Positions 7,418-15,169 of a stretch of DNA of 64,000 nt are shown one piece after another (within the stretch, counting starts at the first letter, position 1; the number at the start of each line of letters is the position of its first letter). Below the pieces are notes generated by a model. The model saw only the letters and a program-made list of their open reading frames with translations, searched no databases and was not told the DNA's origin. The position numbers and the translations under genes are program-made. This DNA comes from a virus. The stretch spans positions 186,001 through 250,000 of IMG/VR virus record IMGVR_UViG_3300046660_000488; one strand, 5' to 3'.

Positions 7418-8725
7418 ATGAGTGACGAAATCCCCGCAGGCGACCACCGCCGCATCGGTCGCGAACTCGACCTGTTCCACCTGCAAGAAGAGGCCTCGGG
7501 GTCGGTCTTCTGGCACGAGCGCGGCCACACGCTGTTCCGCACGGTCGAAAACTACATCCGCACCCGGCTGGCCAATGCGGGCTACGGCGAGGTCAAGACG
7601 CCCCAACTCTACAGCCAGTCGCTGTTCAAGGCGTCGGGTCACATGGACATGTACGGAGACGCGATCTTCCAGACCGGCGGGGCCTTCATTCCGGAAGAGA
7701 TTCGCTACAATCCCATGGGTCCGGATGATCCGGGCATAACCACGGTGAAGGGCGATCCTCTCGTCCATCCGACTCACGCGCTGAAGCCGATGAACTGCCC
7801 CGGCCACGTTCAGATTTTCAAGGCCGATACCGTCAGCTATCGCCAGCTTCCGTGGCGTATGGCCGAGTTTGGCTGCTGTCACCGCAACGAGCCGTCCGGT
7901 TCGATCCACGGCATCATGCGCGTCCGCCAGTTCACGCAGGATGACGCCCACATCTTCTGCACCGAAGAGCAGGTGGCCGAAGAGACGAAGGCGTTCTGCG
8001 AATTGCTGCTGAGCGTCTATCGCGACTTCGGCTTCACCGACATCGAGATCGGTTTCTCGACCCGGCCGGACGTGCGCGCCGGGACGGACGAGGTCTGGGA
8101 CAAGGCTGAAGAAGCGCTGGCAACCGCCGTCAAGGCGGCGGGCCTGATCTACAAGCTCCAGCCCGGTGAGGGCGCGTTCTACGGCCCCAAGCTGGAATTT
8201 GCGCTGCTGGACAACCGTGGCCGTCGCTGGCAGTGCGGGACGATCCAACTGGATTTCGTCCTTCCCAAGCGTCTGGGCGCCGAGTATGTCGGCCCCGACA
8301 ACGTCGAGCGCCAGCCGGTCATGCTGCATCGGGCAATCCTCGGGTCGCTGGAACGCTTCATCGGCATCCTGCTCGAAAACTACGAGGGCAAGCTTCCCGC
8401 GTGGCTGGCCCCGCAGCAGGTCGTCGTCGTCTCCATCAAGCCGGAGACGAACGATTACGCCAAGGAAGTGTTCGAAACGCTTAAGGGCATGTGGGTCCGC
8501 CCGATCCTTGACATCCGCGACGAGAACGTATCGCAGAAGATCAAGGAGCACAGCGAAATGGCGATCCCCTACATCGTGGCGGTCGGCCCGCGTGACGAGG
8601 ACAACCGCACCATCGCGATCCGCAAGCTGGGCGACAAGAAACCCACGGACTACGAGCTTTTCGAAGGCTGCGGCATGATCGAGGAAGATTGCTTCCCGAT
8701 GGAGCTTCGGAAACACAACTGGTAA
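7418..8725 (+). CDS. thrS: Threonyl-tRNA synthetase, catalytic plus anticodon domains only
   Basis: 435 aa class II synthetase that charges tRNA-Thr. Core zinc ligands are visible: Cys127 in MNCPGH, His178 in DDAHIF and a His near 304 in HRAILGSLERF. Motif 2 is FGCCHRNEPSG (151-161) followed by the ASP-binding VRQFTQDDAH; motif 3 is the GSLERF segment. The anticodon-binding fold occupies about 330-420. Bacterial ThrRS is about 640 aa; this one lacks the N-terminal TGS and editing domains, so it probably cannot remove misacylated Ser. Such trimmed forms occur in some archaea and mitochondria. It lies between small unknown genes and the GcrA-like gene. Confidence 0.93.
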   Translation: MSDEIPAGDHRRIGRELDLFHLQEEASGSVFWHERGHTLFRTVENYIRTRLANAGYGEVKTPQLYSQSLFKASGHMDMYGDAIFQTGGAFIPEEIRYNPMGPDDPGITTVKGDPLVHPTHALKPMNCPGHVQIFKADTVSYRQLPWRMAEFGCCHRNEPSGSIHGIMRVRQFTQDDAHIFCTEEQVAEETKAFCELLLSVYRDFGFTDIEIGFSTRPDVRAGTDEVWDKAEEALATAVKAAGLIYKLQPGEGAFYGPKLEFALLDNRGRRWQCGTIQLDFVLPKRLGAEYVGPDNVERQPVMLHRAILGSLERFIGILLENYEGKLPAWLAPQQVVVVSIKPETNDYAKEVFETLKGMWVRPILDIRDENVSQKIKEHSEMAIPYIVAVGPRDEDNRTIAIRKLGDKKPTDYELFEGCGMIEEDCFPMELRKHNW

Positions 8726-8727
8726 TT

Positions 8728-8738
8728 CTGGTTGACCA
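8728..8738 (+). promoter_or_regulatory. YTGGTNRACSA site with embedded -35
   Basis: CTGGTTGACCA contains TTGACC (8732-8737). A weak -10 candidate (GTAGAG, 8755-8760) follows at 17 bp. It precedes the GcrA-like gene. Confidence 0.45.
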
Positions 8739-8767
8739 AAACACAGGTCATAGGGTAGAGGTAGCGT

Positions 8768-9028
8768 GTGCCTAAGATTCAGACTGACGACTGGGATTCG
8801 ATGGATGGCTACTACGACTGGAGCCAAGAACCACCGAAGCCCGTAAAGCCGGTTTTTTGGACCGACGACAAGGTCGAAATTCTGAGAAGGTGGTGGTTGT
8901 GGGGTGTCAGAACCGTCGTGATCGCCAGCGAATTGGGCACGACGAAAAACGCTGTGATCGGTAAGGGCACTCGAATTGGCCTGACCGGTCTCCACGGATC
9001 GGAACCCCGGCCCGCGCAAATCTATTGA
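8768..9028 (+). CDS. GcrA-like cell-cycle regulator
   Basis: 86 aa from GTG 8768, with AGAGG 6 nt upstream. Residues 31-72 (WTDDKVEILRRWW, then a helix, then TTKNAVIGKGTRIGL) match the DNA-binding half of GcrA, whose typical form is WTDERV...LWLDGLSASQIA...TRNAVIGKVHRLGLSGR. GcrA of Caulobacter binds sigma70 and m6A-marked GANTC promoters. Here the N-terminus is extended by 30 acidic and aromatic residues and the C-terminal sigma-binding region is nearly absent. It could redirect or compete with the host regulator; that is inference. Own promoter-like region upstream. Confidence 0.75.
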   Translation: MPKIQTDDWDSMDGYYDWSQEPPKPVKPVFWTDDKVEILRRWWLWGVRTVVIASELGTTKNAVIGKGTRIGLTGLHGSEPRPAQIY

Positions 9029-9040
9029 AGGAAGTGGGCC

Positions 9041-9712
9041 ATGTCCCTATTCGACGACATCAAGGCCGCCCAACTCCGGGCGCGTAAGGACCGCAACACG
9101 GTCAAGGCCACGCTGCTGACCACGCTGATCACCGAAGCCTCGACGGGCCTCGCAGCGACGCTGCGGACGGAAGCCGAGAACGCGATCAACAAGCTCGCCA
9201 ACGGCGACAAGACCAAGCACGAATGGCCGCCCGGCCGTCTGGACGTCGCGCTGGCCGCCCTCAAGCAAGAGGCCAAGGCCGAAGGCTGGGACGAGGACGC
9301 CTACAAGGCCAAGGTCGCCGACCTCAACGCTCTGGCGGAGTCCGAAGGCTGGCCGCTGGGTCGCCGTGACGCCGAGATTGCCAAGGTCAACGCCCAGTTC
9401 AACAAGGACTGGCTCCCGTCCGACGAGCAAGTCGAGAAGGTCATCGGCAAGTTCGTCAAGGCCGGGCGCGACAACCTCGCGGTCTTCGAGCAGCGCGGCA
9501 ACGCCGAGAAGGTGGACGAGGTCAAGCAAGAGCTTGAAATCCTCACGGATTTCCTGCCCAAGCAACTGACCGAGGGCGAGTTGACGGAGGTCATCAACAA
9601 CTTCCGCGCCGAGCATCCGTCCGCCCAGATCGGCCAGATCATGGGCCACCTCAAAGCCAGCTTCCAAGGTCGCTACGACCCGAAGATGGCCAGCCGCCTC
9701 GCGAACGGGTGA
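9041..9712 (+). CDS. YqeY-like protein (GatB/YqeY fold)
   Basis: 223 aa. The first 35 residues (MSLFDDIKAAQLRARKDRN...LLTTLITEA) and the C-terminal half (LAVFEQRGNAEKVDEVKQEL, LTDFLPKQLTEGEL, IGQIMGHLKASFQGRYD) match YqeY, a helical protein related to the tail domain of the GatB amidotransferase subunit that probably contacts tRNA. It carries an internal insertion with a twice-repeated EGW..., so it is longer than usual (about 150 aa). Its neighbour ThrRS suggests a translation-related job. A second protein with this tail is at 60941-62026. Confidence 0.75.
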   Translation: MSLFDDIKAAQLRARKDRNTVKATLLTTLITEASTGLAATLRTEAENAINKLANGDKTKHEWPPGRLDVALAALKQEAKAEGWDEDAYKAKVADLNALAESEGWPLGRRDAEIAKVNAQFNKDWLPSDEQVEKVIGKFVKAGRDNLAVFEQRGNAEKVDEVKQELEILTDFLPKQLTEGELTEVINNFRAEHPSAQIGQIMGHLKASFQGRYDPKMASRLANG

Positions 9713-9715
9713 TCC

Positions 9716-9946
9716 ATGGCTGACATTCAAAGCGTCGTCGAAGAGATTCAGGACACGGCTGACTTGGCCGAAGCCCTCGAATTGCTGGAGAAGCGCACCG
9801 GCGATCCGGCGGCGAGAGTCGTCGTCGCGATCCTCAAAGACCTGAGCGACCGCAGTGGTTTCTTCGAAGACCTCGACGGCGACATCGAGTCGGAGATCGT
9901 CGGCGAACTCTACCAGAAAGCCAACGCGGCTCTCGAAGACGGATGA
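9716..9946 (+). CDS. Small acidic helical protein
   Basis: 76 aa, ATG 4 nt after the YqeY-like gene's stop. It is strongly acidic and alpha-helical, and its size and charge resemble small adaptor or anti-host proteins, but no family was recognised. It overlaps the next gene by 4 nt. Confidence 0.6.
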   Translation: MADIQSVVEEIQDTADLAEALELLEKRTGDPAARVVVAILKDLSDRSGFFEDLDGDIESEIVGELYQKANAALEDG

Positions 9947-10407
9947 CCTTCGTCGGCCCGAAATGGTCACGCAGCCGCAAGAAAGCCAAGGCGCGCGTCA
10001 ACTTCCAACGGAAGCGATGCGCGTGGGGCAAGTACGTGCGCGGCTGTCGTGGCCATCCGGGCATCGTGATCGAGACGTGGTTCTCCGACGCCGACATCCA
10101 CGGCAACAGCGTGGATATTCGGTCGTTGGTCGATGGAGAAGAGGAATCCTGTTCTCTTCTCCATTGCTCTCCCACGCCGATGACCAAGGAACGGGCTGAA
10201 GCCGAGGCCGCCTACTGGCGCCTGTATGGCAAGGAAGCCGCGTGGCTGAAATTCCAGCCCGACTGGCTCGCCTACCTCACCCAGCAATGGGAAGAGCAGC
10301 AAGGCGATCCAGACCGGGCCGAGTGGTATCGCAAGCCGATCCACGAATACCTTCACCTGACTGAAGAACAATACGACCTGTGGGTCGTTCGCGGGGAGCT
10401 TCCGTAA
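9943..10407 (+). CDS. Unknown protein
   Basis: 154 aa. The N-terminal 30 residues are very basic (SRSRKKAKARVNFQRKR), which suggests nucleic-acid contact. A C-terminal helical region is rich in Trp (YWRLYGKEAAWLKFQPDWL) with paired acidic residues. Coupled to both neighbours by start/stop overlaps. Function unknown. Confidence 0.6.
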   Translation: MTFVGPKWSRSRKKAKARVNFQRKRCAWGKYVRGCRGHPGIVIETWFSDADIHGNSVDIRSLVDGEEESCSLLHCSPTPMTKERAEAEAAYWRLYGKEAAWLKFQPDWLAYLTQQWEEQQGDPDRAEWYRKPIHEYLHLTEEQYDLWVVRGELP

Positions 10408-10928
10408 TGGGCAGTCGTGCCGGTTTTTGCTATGCCAACCCCGATGATTACACCGTCGATGTGACGACGCTGGAAACGGGCACGCCTCTCTACTTCATCA
10501 TGTACGAGGAAGCCAACAAGCGCAAGTGGAGCGATCTCGCCGACTACACGCTCGTGCGGCTTATCTTCAAGGAAGCAATTGTTCGCAGTCAAGAAGTCAA
10601 CATCTACGACGGTGTCAAGACTGAGCGTATCGAGTATCAGCTTCAATTCGAAGATGACGAGAACCATTACTTCACATGGGTTCTCGGCAACCATGACCGG
10701 CGAGGGTACGACTCGAAAGTCCGCATATACCGCACGCCGGAAGAGGCTCAGGCATGGATCAACCAATCCATGTATGAGCAGGTCAAAGAGGCTGAAGAGG
10801 CTTTGAAAGACCACAAGGCCCAAGTCGCGTGGCTCAAGAAACGCCAAGCCCTGCCGATGAAGGTTTACGCCCCCAACGGGGTGGACCAATACAAAGACCC
10901 CAAGTACGCCGCGCTGAAGGAAGGTTGA
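10407..10928 (+). CDS. Unknown protein, paralogue group B
   Basis: 173 aa, start in a TAATG overlap. A beta-rich N-terminal part (LYFIMYEEAN, LVRLIFKEAIV, IEYQLQFEDDENHYFTWV) is followed by a coiled-coil-like C-terminal helix (about residues 110-150, EQVKEAEEALKDHKAQVAWL). The same order of strands, with matching spacing, is seen in the next gene. No known family. Confidence 0.65.
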   Translation: MGSRAGFCYANPDDYTVDVTTLETGTPLYFIMYEEANKRKWSDLADYTLVRLIFKEAIVRSQEVNIYDGVKTERIEYQLQFEDDENHYFTWVLGNHDRRGYDSKVRIYRTPEEAQAWINQSMYEQVKEAEEALKDHKAQVAWLKKRQALPMKVYAPNGVDQYKDPKYAALKEG

Positions 10929-10932
10929 GCCG

Positions 10933-11451
10933 ATGGTGAAGAAGTATCTCCACTACACCGACCCGACACCTGAGCCGGAGTTTGATCCGACCAAGCACAA
11001 TCCGGACCTGCCGATCTACTTGATCTGCGTCGTGGACTCCAGCTTCCAAGACCTTGGGGAATACACCATCCTGCAAAACTGGCTGGTCGTCGAGGCCTTC
11101 ATCGAAGACGTGTTCCTTCGTGAGGACAGTGTCATCTATGACACGGACGGCTCGCGAGAATATCGGCGGCGGGAATGGGTGCTCAAATTCAAGGACGGAA
11201 GCTCGGCCTACTGGGTTGAGGGACGGCCCCGTGAACGAGCGATGGGCGATCCGCCCAAGGTCGGCGAAAGCGTCTGGATCAGCGACGACAAGGAATTGGC
11301 ATACAGCAGGGTGGCCGAGCGCGATCAGGCTGAGATCAGCATCGTCGAGTCGCAGGTCAAGGAATACCGGGCCAAGCTCAACTACCTGACGGCCAAGCGC
11401 GACCGTGGTCGCCACCTGTTCAATATTCACCTCGAACCAATTTCTGGTTGA
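10933..11451 (+). CDS. Unknown protein, paralogue group B
   Basis: 172 aa. Shared features with its upstream neighbour are an IYLICVVD strand, VVEAFIEDVFL, EWVLKFKDGSSAYWVEG and a C-terminal coiled-coil (about residues 125-155). The pair looks like a tandem duplication that has diverged strongly. Function unknown. Confidence 0.65.
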   Translation: MVKKYLHYTDPTPEPEFDPTKHNPDLPIYLICVVDSSFQDLGEYTILQNWLVVEAFIEDVFLREDSVIYDTDGSREYRRREWVLKFKDGSSAYWVEGRPRERAMGDPPKVGESVWISDDKELAYSRVAERDQAEISIVESQVKEYRAKLNYLTAKRDRGRHLFNIHLEPISG

Positions 11452-11454
11452 CGA
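11444..11454 (+). promoter_or_regulatory. YTGGTNRACSA site with embedded -35
   Basis: CTGGTTGACGA at the very end of the paralogue B gene. It contains TTGACG. The same 11 bases recur at 32542-32552. Confidence 0.45.
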
Positions 11455-11477
11455 AAACAAAAATCAAGCGCACCCTA

Positions 11478-11491
11478 ACTGGTAGACCAGT
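11478..11491 (+). repeat. YTGGTNRACSA palindrome
   Basis: ACTGGT-AG-ACCAGT, followed directly by a -10-like GTTAAT. It lies upstream of the 34-aa membrane protein gene. Confidence 0.5.
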
Positions 11492-11519
11492 GTTAATCTG
11501 GCCCGTAGGAGGTAGCGTC

Positions 11520-11624
11520 ATGGGTTATTTCGTTGGACTGGTCGCGGCGTTGTACGTCGTCACGATGATCGTCATTCAGCCCAAGGTTCTTGCGGCTCTT
11601 GGCCGCGCAATGTTCGGTCGCTGA
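11520..11624 (+). CDS. 34-residue membrane protein
   Basis: ATG 11520 is preceded by a perfect AGGAGG (11507-11512) at 7-nt spacing, one of the strongest ribosome binding sites in the window. Residues 4-19 (FVGLVAALYVVTMIVI) form a single membrane segment, followed by a short basic tail. It overlaps the 3' end of the convergent HExxH gene by 53 bp. Small phage membrane proteins of this size often affect lysis or superinfection, but there is no specific match. Confidence 0.6.
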   Translation: MGYFVGLVAALYVVTMIVIQPKVLAALGRAMFGR

Positions 11625-12402
11625 TTTTCTTCTTCAGCAAGTCGTAGAACTTGTACAGGCGCTTATCGAAGCGTCTCTGGTTCTCTGGCGTCAGGTAATC
11701 CCTGAACCCACGATCAAAATCGAACAGGTGTGCGCGCTTGAAAGCGTCGAAACTGGCCAGCGCCTTGAAATTGGCGCTCGGCTTGAAGTAATGGCGCTCT
11801 GATCCGATGATGTAGCTGCTGATGACGTTGTGCATGCCCTGCTGGAAATAGGCATTGAATTCCAGAGGACTGTTGAAATAGGCCTCCGGGTCCTTGCTGC
11901 TGACGGCTTGGACTTTCTGATTGAATTTCCCGCGCGTCGGCGTCGTCTGCCGGGAACGATCCTGATAGTGCGTTAGCTCGTGGACCATGTGCCCGAACAA
12001 GTTGGTCCAGTTGAGGCTATAGCCCAATTCGGTCTTGTCGCCGATGTCGCTGTCCACGCTGATCACGATGTAATAGATGGGCTTGCGCTCGGCGACGTTG
12101 CGACCCTGAAGCATACTGGCCGGGTTCTCTTCGACGTTCAGGCCCGGCGTATAGGCGAAGCCGATGAACAGGTCGTCTGGACCACCAAACTGATCGGCGT
12201 TGACGATGTAGAGCTTGGTCCCGTCGCGGATCATGCGCGCCTGCATCAGGTTGCGGATCGGCGTGTCCGCGTTGTTCTTACCGATCCAACGACCGAATTT
12301 CTGGACGAGCTTGTAGGCCTCAGCCTCCGAGGCGAATTGCTTCTCAGAGGGGTGTTCCGGCTGGTTTTTGTCTAGCGTGTCAAACAGTTCGTTCAGGATC
12401 AT
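11572..12402 (-). CDS. Putative zinc metallopeptidase-like protein (HExxH)
   Basis: 276 aa. HMVHELTHYQDR (about residues 138-149) contains HELTH, the HExxH zinc-protease signature, on a predicted helix. A downstream acidic/helical region could give the third ligand. Similar HELTH(A/Y) proteins occur among T4-like phage late genes as presumed virion proteins. The first residues (MILNELFDTLDK) resemble short N-terminal leaders of such proteins. It is last in a minus-strand trio with 4-nt overlaps, transcribed from the late promoter near 13308. Confidence 0.6.
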   Translation of the reverse strand: MILNELFDTLDKNQPEHPSEKQFASEAEAYKLVQKFGRWIGKNNADTPIRNLMQARMIRDGTKLYIVNADQFGGPDDLFIGFAYTPGLNVEENPASMLQGRNVAERKPIYYIVISVDSDIGDKTELGYSLNWTNLFGHMVHELTHYQDRSRQTTPTRGKFNQKVQAVSSKDPEAYFNSPLEFNAYFQQGMHNVISSYIIGSERHYFKPSANFKALASFDAFKRAHLFDFDRGFRDYLTPENQRRFDKRLYKFYDLLKKKISDRTLRGQEPQEPWAE

Positions 12403-12950
12403 TCAAAGCGCGCATCCGAGACGATGCCCTCCAAGGGTTTGGGCGCCTCTTCGGCGCTCCAGTATTTAACCTCGCCGTGGAGGTAGACGCGGTTCTCGTA
12501 GATCGTGGCGCGCTCGGCCGAACGAACGGCGCGGCCGTCGTCTTCACGAACGAACAGATGGCTGGTCTTGGGGTTGAACCGGACCACCGCCGTGGCGCCT
12601 TTGGTCCCGTGTCCCCAGCGTGAGAAATTGCCGACCACGGCCGCCATGGGACGCTTGTTGATCTCACCCTTGGCGATCTTCGCGCGAGCGGCTTGGTCGA
12701 TGTAGAACTCGACGTCGCTGAGCCCCACGACCTTCTCGTAGCCGATCACCCGGCCGCGTGGCGTAGGAGCCCCGTGGACCGTGTGGACCGGCCCTTGGAC
12801 GTTGGCGTTCAGGTTTAGACGGACCGCCACCCGGCGGCCGTCCACGGCGGCCAGTGCCGTCATGAAAAGCTTGTCGGCGATGTGCCGGGGCAAGTGCTCG
12901 CGAAATACCTCGCGGAAATCCTCGTAGGTCGAAAGCTCCGCCTTGGTCAC
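12399..12950 (-). CDS. Unknown protein
   Basis: 183 aa, overlapping both neighbours by 4 nt. Alternating beta-strands (VDGRRVAVRLNLNANV, AVVRFNPKTSHLFV, RVYLHGEVKYW) suggest a compact beta fold. No motif recognised. Position in the late minus-strand trio suggests a virion or assembly role. Confidence 0.65.
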   Translation of the reverse strand: MTKAELSTYEDFREVFREHLPRHIADKLFMTALAAVDGRRVAVRLNLNANVQGPVHTVHGAPTPRGRVIGYEKVVGLSDVEFYIDQAARAKIAKGEINKRPMAAVVGNFSRWGHGTKGATAVVRFNPKTSHLFVREDDGRAVRSAERATIYENRVYLHGEVKYWSAEEAPKPLEGIVSDARFE

Positions 12951-13303
12951 AAACGCTCTCCGTCTTCAGCGGCGGCGATGATCTCGTTCATCCGGCTGCT
13001 GGCATTCACCCATCGTTTACCAGATTCATCAAGCGCGTACAACGACTTGCGGCCGGAATTATCACCGACGAGCAGGAACGGTTGGAAGGCGCGCGGGTGT
13101 TTCTTGAACACCTGCATCAGCATCAGGACACGGTCTTCAACGAGGTCGCGATCCTTGAATCGGGCGTTCAACTTGGCCACGTCAAGCAAGGCTCCGACTC
13201 CACCGTCGAGGGGAAACGCGACTGCATCGATCCCATGCAAAGCGGCGTAGACGCTCAGTCGCATCTGGCCGTGGCTCTTGTAGAATGTGGCGTCTTCTTG
13301 CAT
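12947..13303 (-). CDS. Unknown late protein, predicted leaderless
   Basis: 118 aa, first gene of a three-gene minus-strand unit. The late promoter core ends only 4 nt before the ATG, so the predicted transcript starts at or within one base of the start codon. The protein is mixed alpha/beta with a hydrophobic N-terminal half and a basic stretch (RFKDRDLVEDRVLMLM). Not recognised. Confidence 0.65.
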   Translation of the reverse strand: MQEDATFYKSHGQMRLSVYAALHGIDAVAFPLDGGVGALLDVAKLNARFKDRDLVEDRVLMLMQVFKKHPRAFQPFLLVGDNSGRKSLYALDESGKRWVNASSRMNEIIAAAEDGERL

Positions 13304-13307
13304 CCTC

Positions 13308-13313
13308 TATTTA
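13308..13313 (-). promoter_or_regulatory. T4-type late promoter core, leaderless arrangement
   Basis: Minus-strand CTAAATAG followed by AGG and the ATG at 13303. The predicted start is within one base of the A of ATG. Confidence 0.6.
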
Positions 13314-13322
13314 GAAAACCGC

Positions 13323-13350
13323 TTGACTACTTCATTCTGTGCTATATGAT
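13323..13350 (+). promoter_or_regulatory. Sigma70-like promoter
   Basis: TTGACT (13323-13328), 16 bp, TATGAT (13345-13350), with CTGTGC in the spacer. A leader of about 26 nt carries GGAGG before the gene at 13383. It diverges from the late promoter at 13308. Confidence 0.65.
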
Positions 13351-13382
13351 GCAGTTCTCGAAGTTTCCACGGAGGACCCCGC

Positions 13383-13859
13383 ATGACGATCACGGTGTTT
13401 TATCAGAAGCTGAATGACACCCGTCGTGTGGATGATGCGTTCTTCGACGCCAAATACAGCGCCTATGATGCCGAGACCGAAAAGCTGACCCAGATCGAGG
13501 GCGATCCCGCGCCGCGTATCGCGACCGCCATTTCGCGTCTGGTTGTGTTCGGCCGGTGCTATCTGCCCGTCGCCAAGCTGGACACGACCGACTTGGACGA
13601 AGCGTGGAAGGCCACGCAGAGCATCGACAGCGCGTGGACCGAAGGCCCGCTGGTCAAGGAATTCCTGTTCGACGACAGCAAGCACATCTACCCGGCTGAA
13701 GGCCGTCGCTCGGCGATGGTCGGCGACATCTACGCCATGGATGAACCCACCGAATTCGGCGTCCAGACCGTGGCCTACGTCGTCGCCAGCACCGGCTTCA
13801 TCAAGATCGCCGGTCTCGCGGCTCGCCGCCTGATGAATCAACTGTACGAGGTCGCCTGA
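13383..13859 (+). CDS. Unknown protein
   Basis: 158 aa with a good GGAGG ribosome binding site and its own sigma70-like promoter, so probably early or middle expressed. The protein is acidic and mixed alpha/beta. A Gly/Ala-rich helix near the C-terminus (VVASTGFIKIAGLAARRL) could be amphipathic. No family recognised. The stop overlaps the next start by one base. Confidence 0.65.
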   Translation: MTITVFYQKLNDTRRVDDAFFDAKYSAYDAETEKLTQIEGDPAPRIATAISRLVVFGRCYLPVAKLDTTDLDEAWKATQSIDSAWTEGPLVKEFLFDDSKHIYPAEGRRSAMVGDIYAMDEPTEFGVQTVAYVVASTGFIKIAGLAARRLMNQLYEVA

Positions 13860-14299
13860 TGCTGAAGAACACTGAAGGCGACCGCATCGCGTGGGCAGAC
13901 ATCGAAGGCAAGTACGTCTTGCTGGTCGGTGGTTTCATCAACGTAGGCTTCGACGGCGAGTTTGGCGCGCTCGACGACGGCTCAAGACTGCAATGGACTA
14001 TCGCGCGCGTCGATGATTACAGCGACATGGCCGAGGCCATCGTCAGCCGCCATTACTACACCTACTATACGGCCAAGTACGAAAACCGAAACAAGACGCG
14101 CGGCTTCGAAACCATTTCGCCGAGCAAGCACGCGGCCCCGGTTCACGGAGCGATCCACTCGATCTATCCATCGAGGTCCATTGCGATGAAGGTCAAGAAA
14201 ACCCTCATGCCAATCAGCGACGCCGCGTTCGAGCAAATCGCGAGCGCTCAACAGCGCCATCGGAGACTATTGGACCAATATTCCCAGCCGGGCTCTTGA
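13859..14299 (+). CDS. Unknown protein
   Basis: 146 aa, coupled by TGATG to the gene before it. The N-terminal beta part (WADIEGKYVLLVGGFINVGF) is followed by a Tyr-rich segment (HYYTYYTAKY) and a basic C-terminal helix. Not recognised. Confidence 0.6.
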   Translation: MLKNTEGDRIAWADIEGKYVLLVGGFINVGFDGEFGALDDGSRLQWTIARVDDYSDMAEAIVSRHYYTYYTAKYENRNKTRGFETISPSKHAAPVHGAIHSIYPSRSIAMKVKKTLMPISDAAFEQIASAQQRHRRLLDQYSQPGS

Positions 14300-14326
14300 C
14301 TATACAGCACAGGTGTGCTTTATAGT
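14296..14326 (+). promoter_or_regulatory. Sigma70-like promoter
   Basis: TTGACT (14296-14301). The best -10 is TTTATA (14319-14324, spacing 17) or TATAGT (14321-14326, spacing 19). The spacer holds AGCACA-GG-TGTGCT, an inverted repeat. Confidence 0.5.
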
Positions 14327-14352
14327 CATTTCTGACAGCGAGGGAGACAGTT

Positions 14353-14943
14353 TTGCGGATCGACTTCGACGACCTGATGGAGAAATACGCGGCGGCTTCG
14401 GTCGAAGAACGCGCGTTCATTTCTCCGCGTGCTGTCATGTCGTCCGCTCTCGGCGTCGAGATCGACGGTTTCACCATGGACGCCAAGCGCGTCAAAATCC
14501 GCATCGACCCCGAAGACTTCGACCTGACCTCGCTGATGAAGCACACCTTCGTCCGCAACAAGCGCGAGATCGGCGTGTTCCAACTGGACCGCGACCGCGA
14601 TGGCCGGGTTGAGATCACCTACGCCGCCATCACCGAAGGCGAGGCGATGGACGAGACCAAGCTGCGCGACGCGGCGGCTCTGGCCATGTCGATGATCGAA
14701 TCGGCCGACCGCTATGCTCGCTACAACCCCGATGCGACTCGCGAAATGGTCAAGCGGGTCATACGCGAAGCCACGCCGCAGGTTGACCCGACTTCGGTTC
14801 TGGTCGAAGAGGAAAGCAACGACCGTCTGGCGTTGCTGCGCGAGCAACGTCGGGGCCAATGCTTCGACGAGCCTAAGCGCTCAGCCGTCAAGGGCGCCCA
14901 GAAGGTCGCCTACACCGACCGTCAGTCCGCGAAGGCCCTGTGA
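14353..14943 (+). CDS. Unknown protein
   Basis: 196 aa from TTG 14353, chosen because AGGGAG lies 6 nt upstream. Helix-rich, with DDLMEKYAAASVEERAFIS at the start, a central beta section (KRVKIRIDPEDFDL) and a basic C-terminal tail after residue 150. Possibly nucleic-acid associated because of that tail, but no domain was recognised. Confidence 0.6.
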   Translation: MRIDFDDLMEKYAAASVEERAFISPRAVMSSALGVEIDGFTMDAKRVKIRIDPEDFDLTSLMKHTFVRNKREIGVFQLDRDRDGRVEITYAAITEGEAMDETKLRDAAALAMSMIESADRYARYNPDATREMVKRVIREATPQVDPTSVLVEEESNDRLALLREQRRGQCFDEPKRSAVKGAQKVAYTDRQSAKAL

Positions 14944-15128
14944 CCGTACCGCACACCAAGACCGCTCTGGAACGCCTCGCAGCGGCCACACGCGCCCAAA
15001 TCACCAAGGCCGTTGAGAACCACGACCATGCGGGTAAAATCCTGCTGGAGCAGCGTCTGGTCGCCGTGAACACGCTGCAATTCGACAAGGATGCGGTGAG
15101 GATGCTCACGAACGCCCTGAAGCTTTAG
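14940..15128 (+). CDS. Small helical protein
   Basis: 62 aa from GTG 14940, which overlaps the previous TGA. Two helices with a regular heptad-like pattern (LERLAAATRAQITKAVENH; AGKILLEQRLVAV). No family recognised. Confidence 0.55.
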   Translation: MTVPHTKTALERLAAATRAQITKAVENHDHAGKILLEQRLVAVNTLQFDKDAVRMLTNALKL

Positions 15129-15157
15129 TCGCCCACTCGTTTGACGTGTCGCCATGA

Positions 15158-15163
15158 TAAATA
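15158..15163 (+). promoter_or_regulatory. T4-type late promoter core, leaderless arrangement
   Basis: GATAAATA six nt before ATG 15170. The predicted leader is about 1 nt. Confidence 0.6.
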
Positions 15164-15169
15164 TTACTC

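Noticed and set aside
7334-9019. 561-codon minus-strand frame opposite thrS and the GcrA-like gene
   Set aside because: A mirror of GC-rich coding; both sense genes are well supported.
12463-12468. TAAATA on the minus strand as a late promoter
   Set aside because: It is inside a gene as the codons for V-K-Y-W, with no gene start near. The same applies to a plus-strand TAAATA near 53316, which faces into a minus-strand gene.
13013-13024. Operator-like TCGTTTACCAGA
   Set aside because: It lies within a coding region (codons for S-G-K-R-W on the minus strand), with no promoter nearby.
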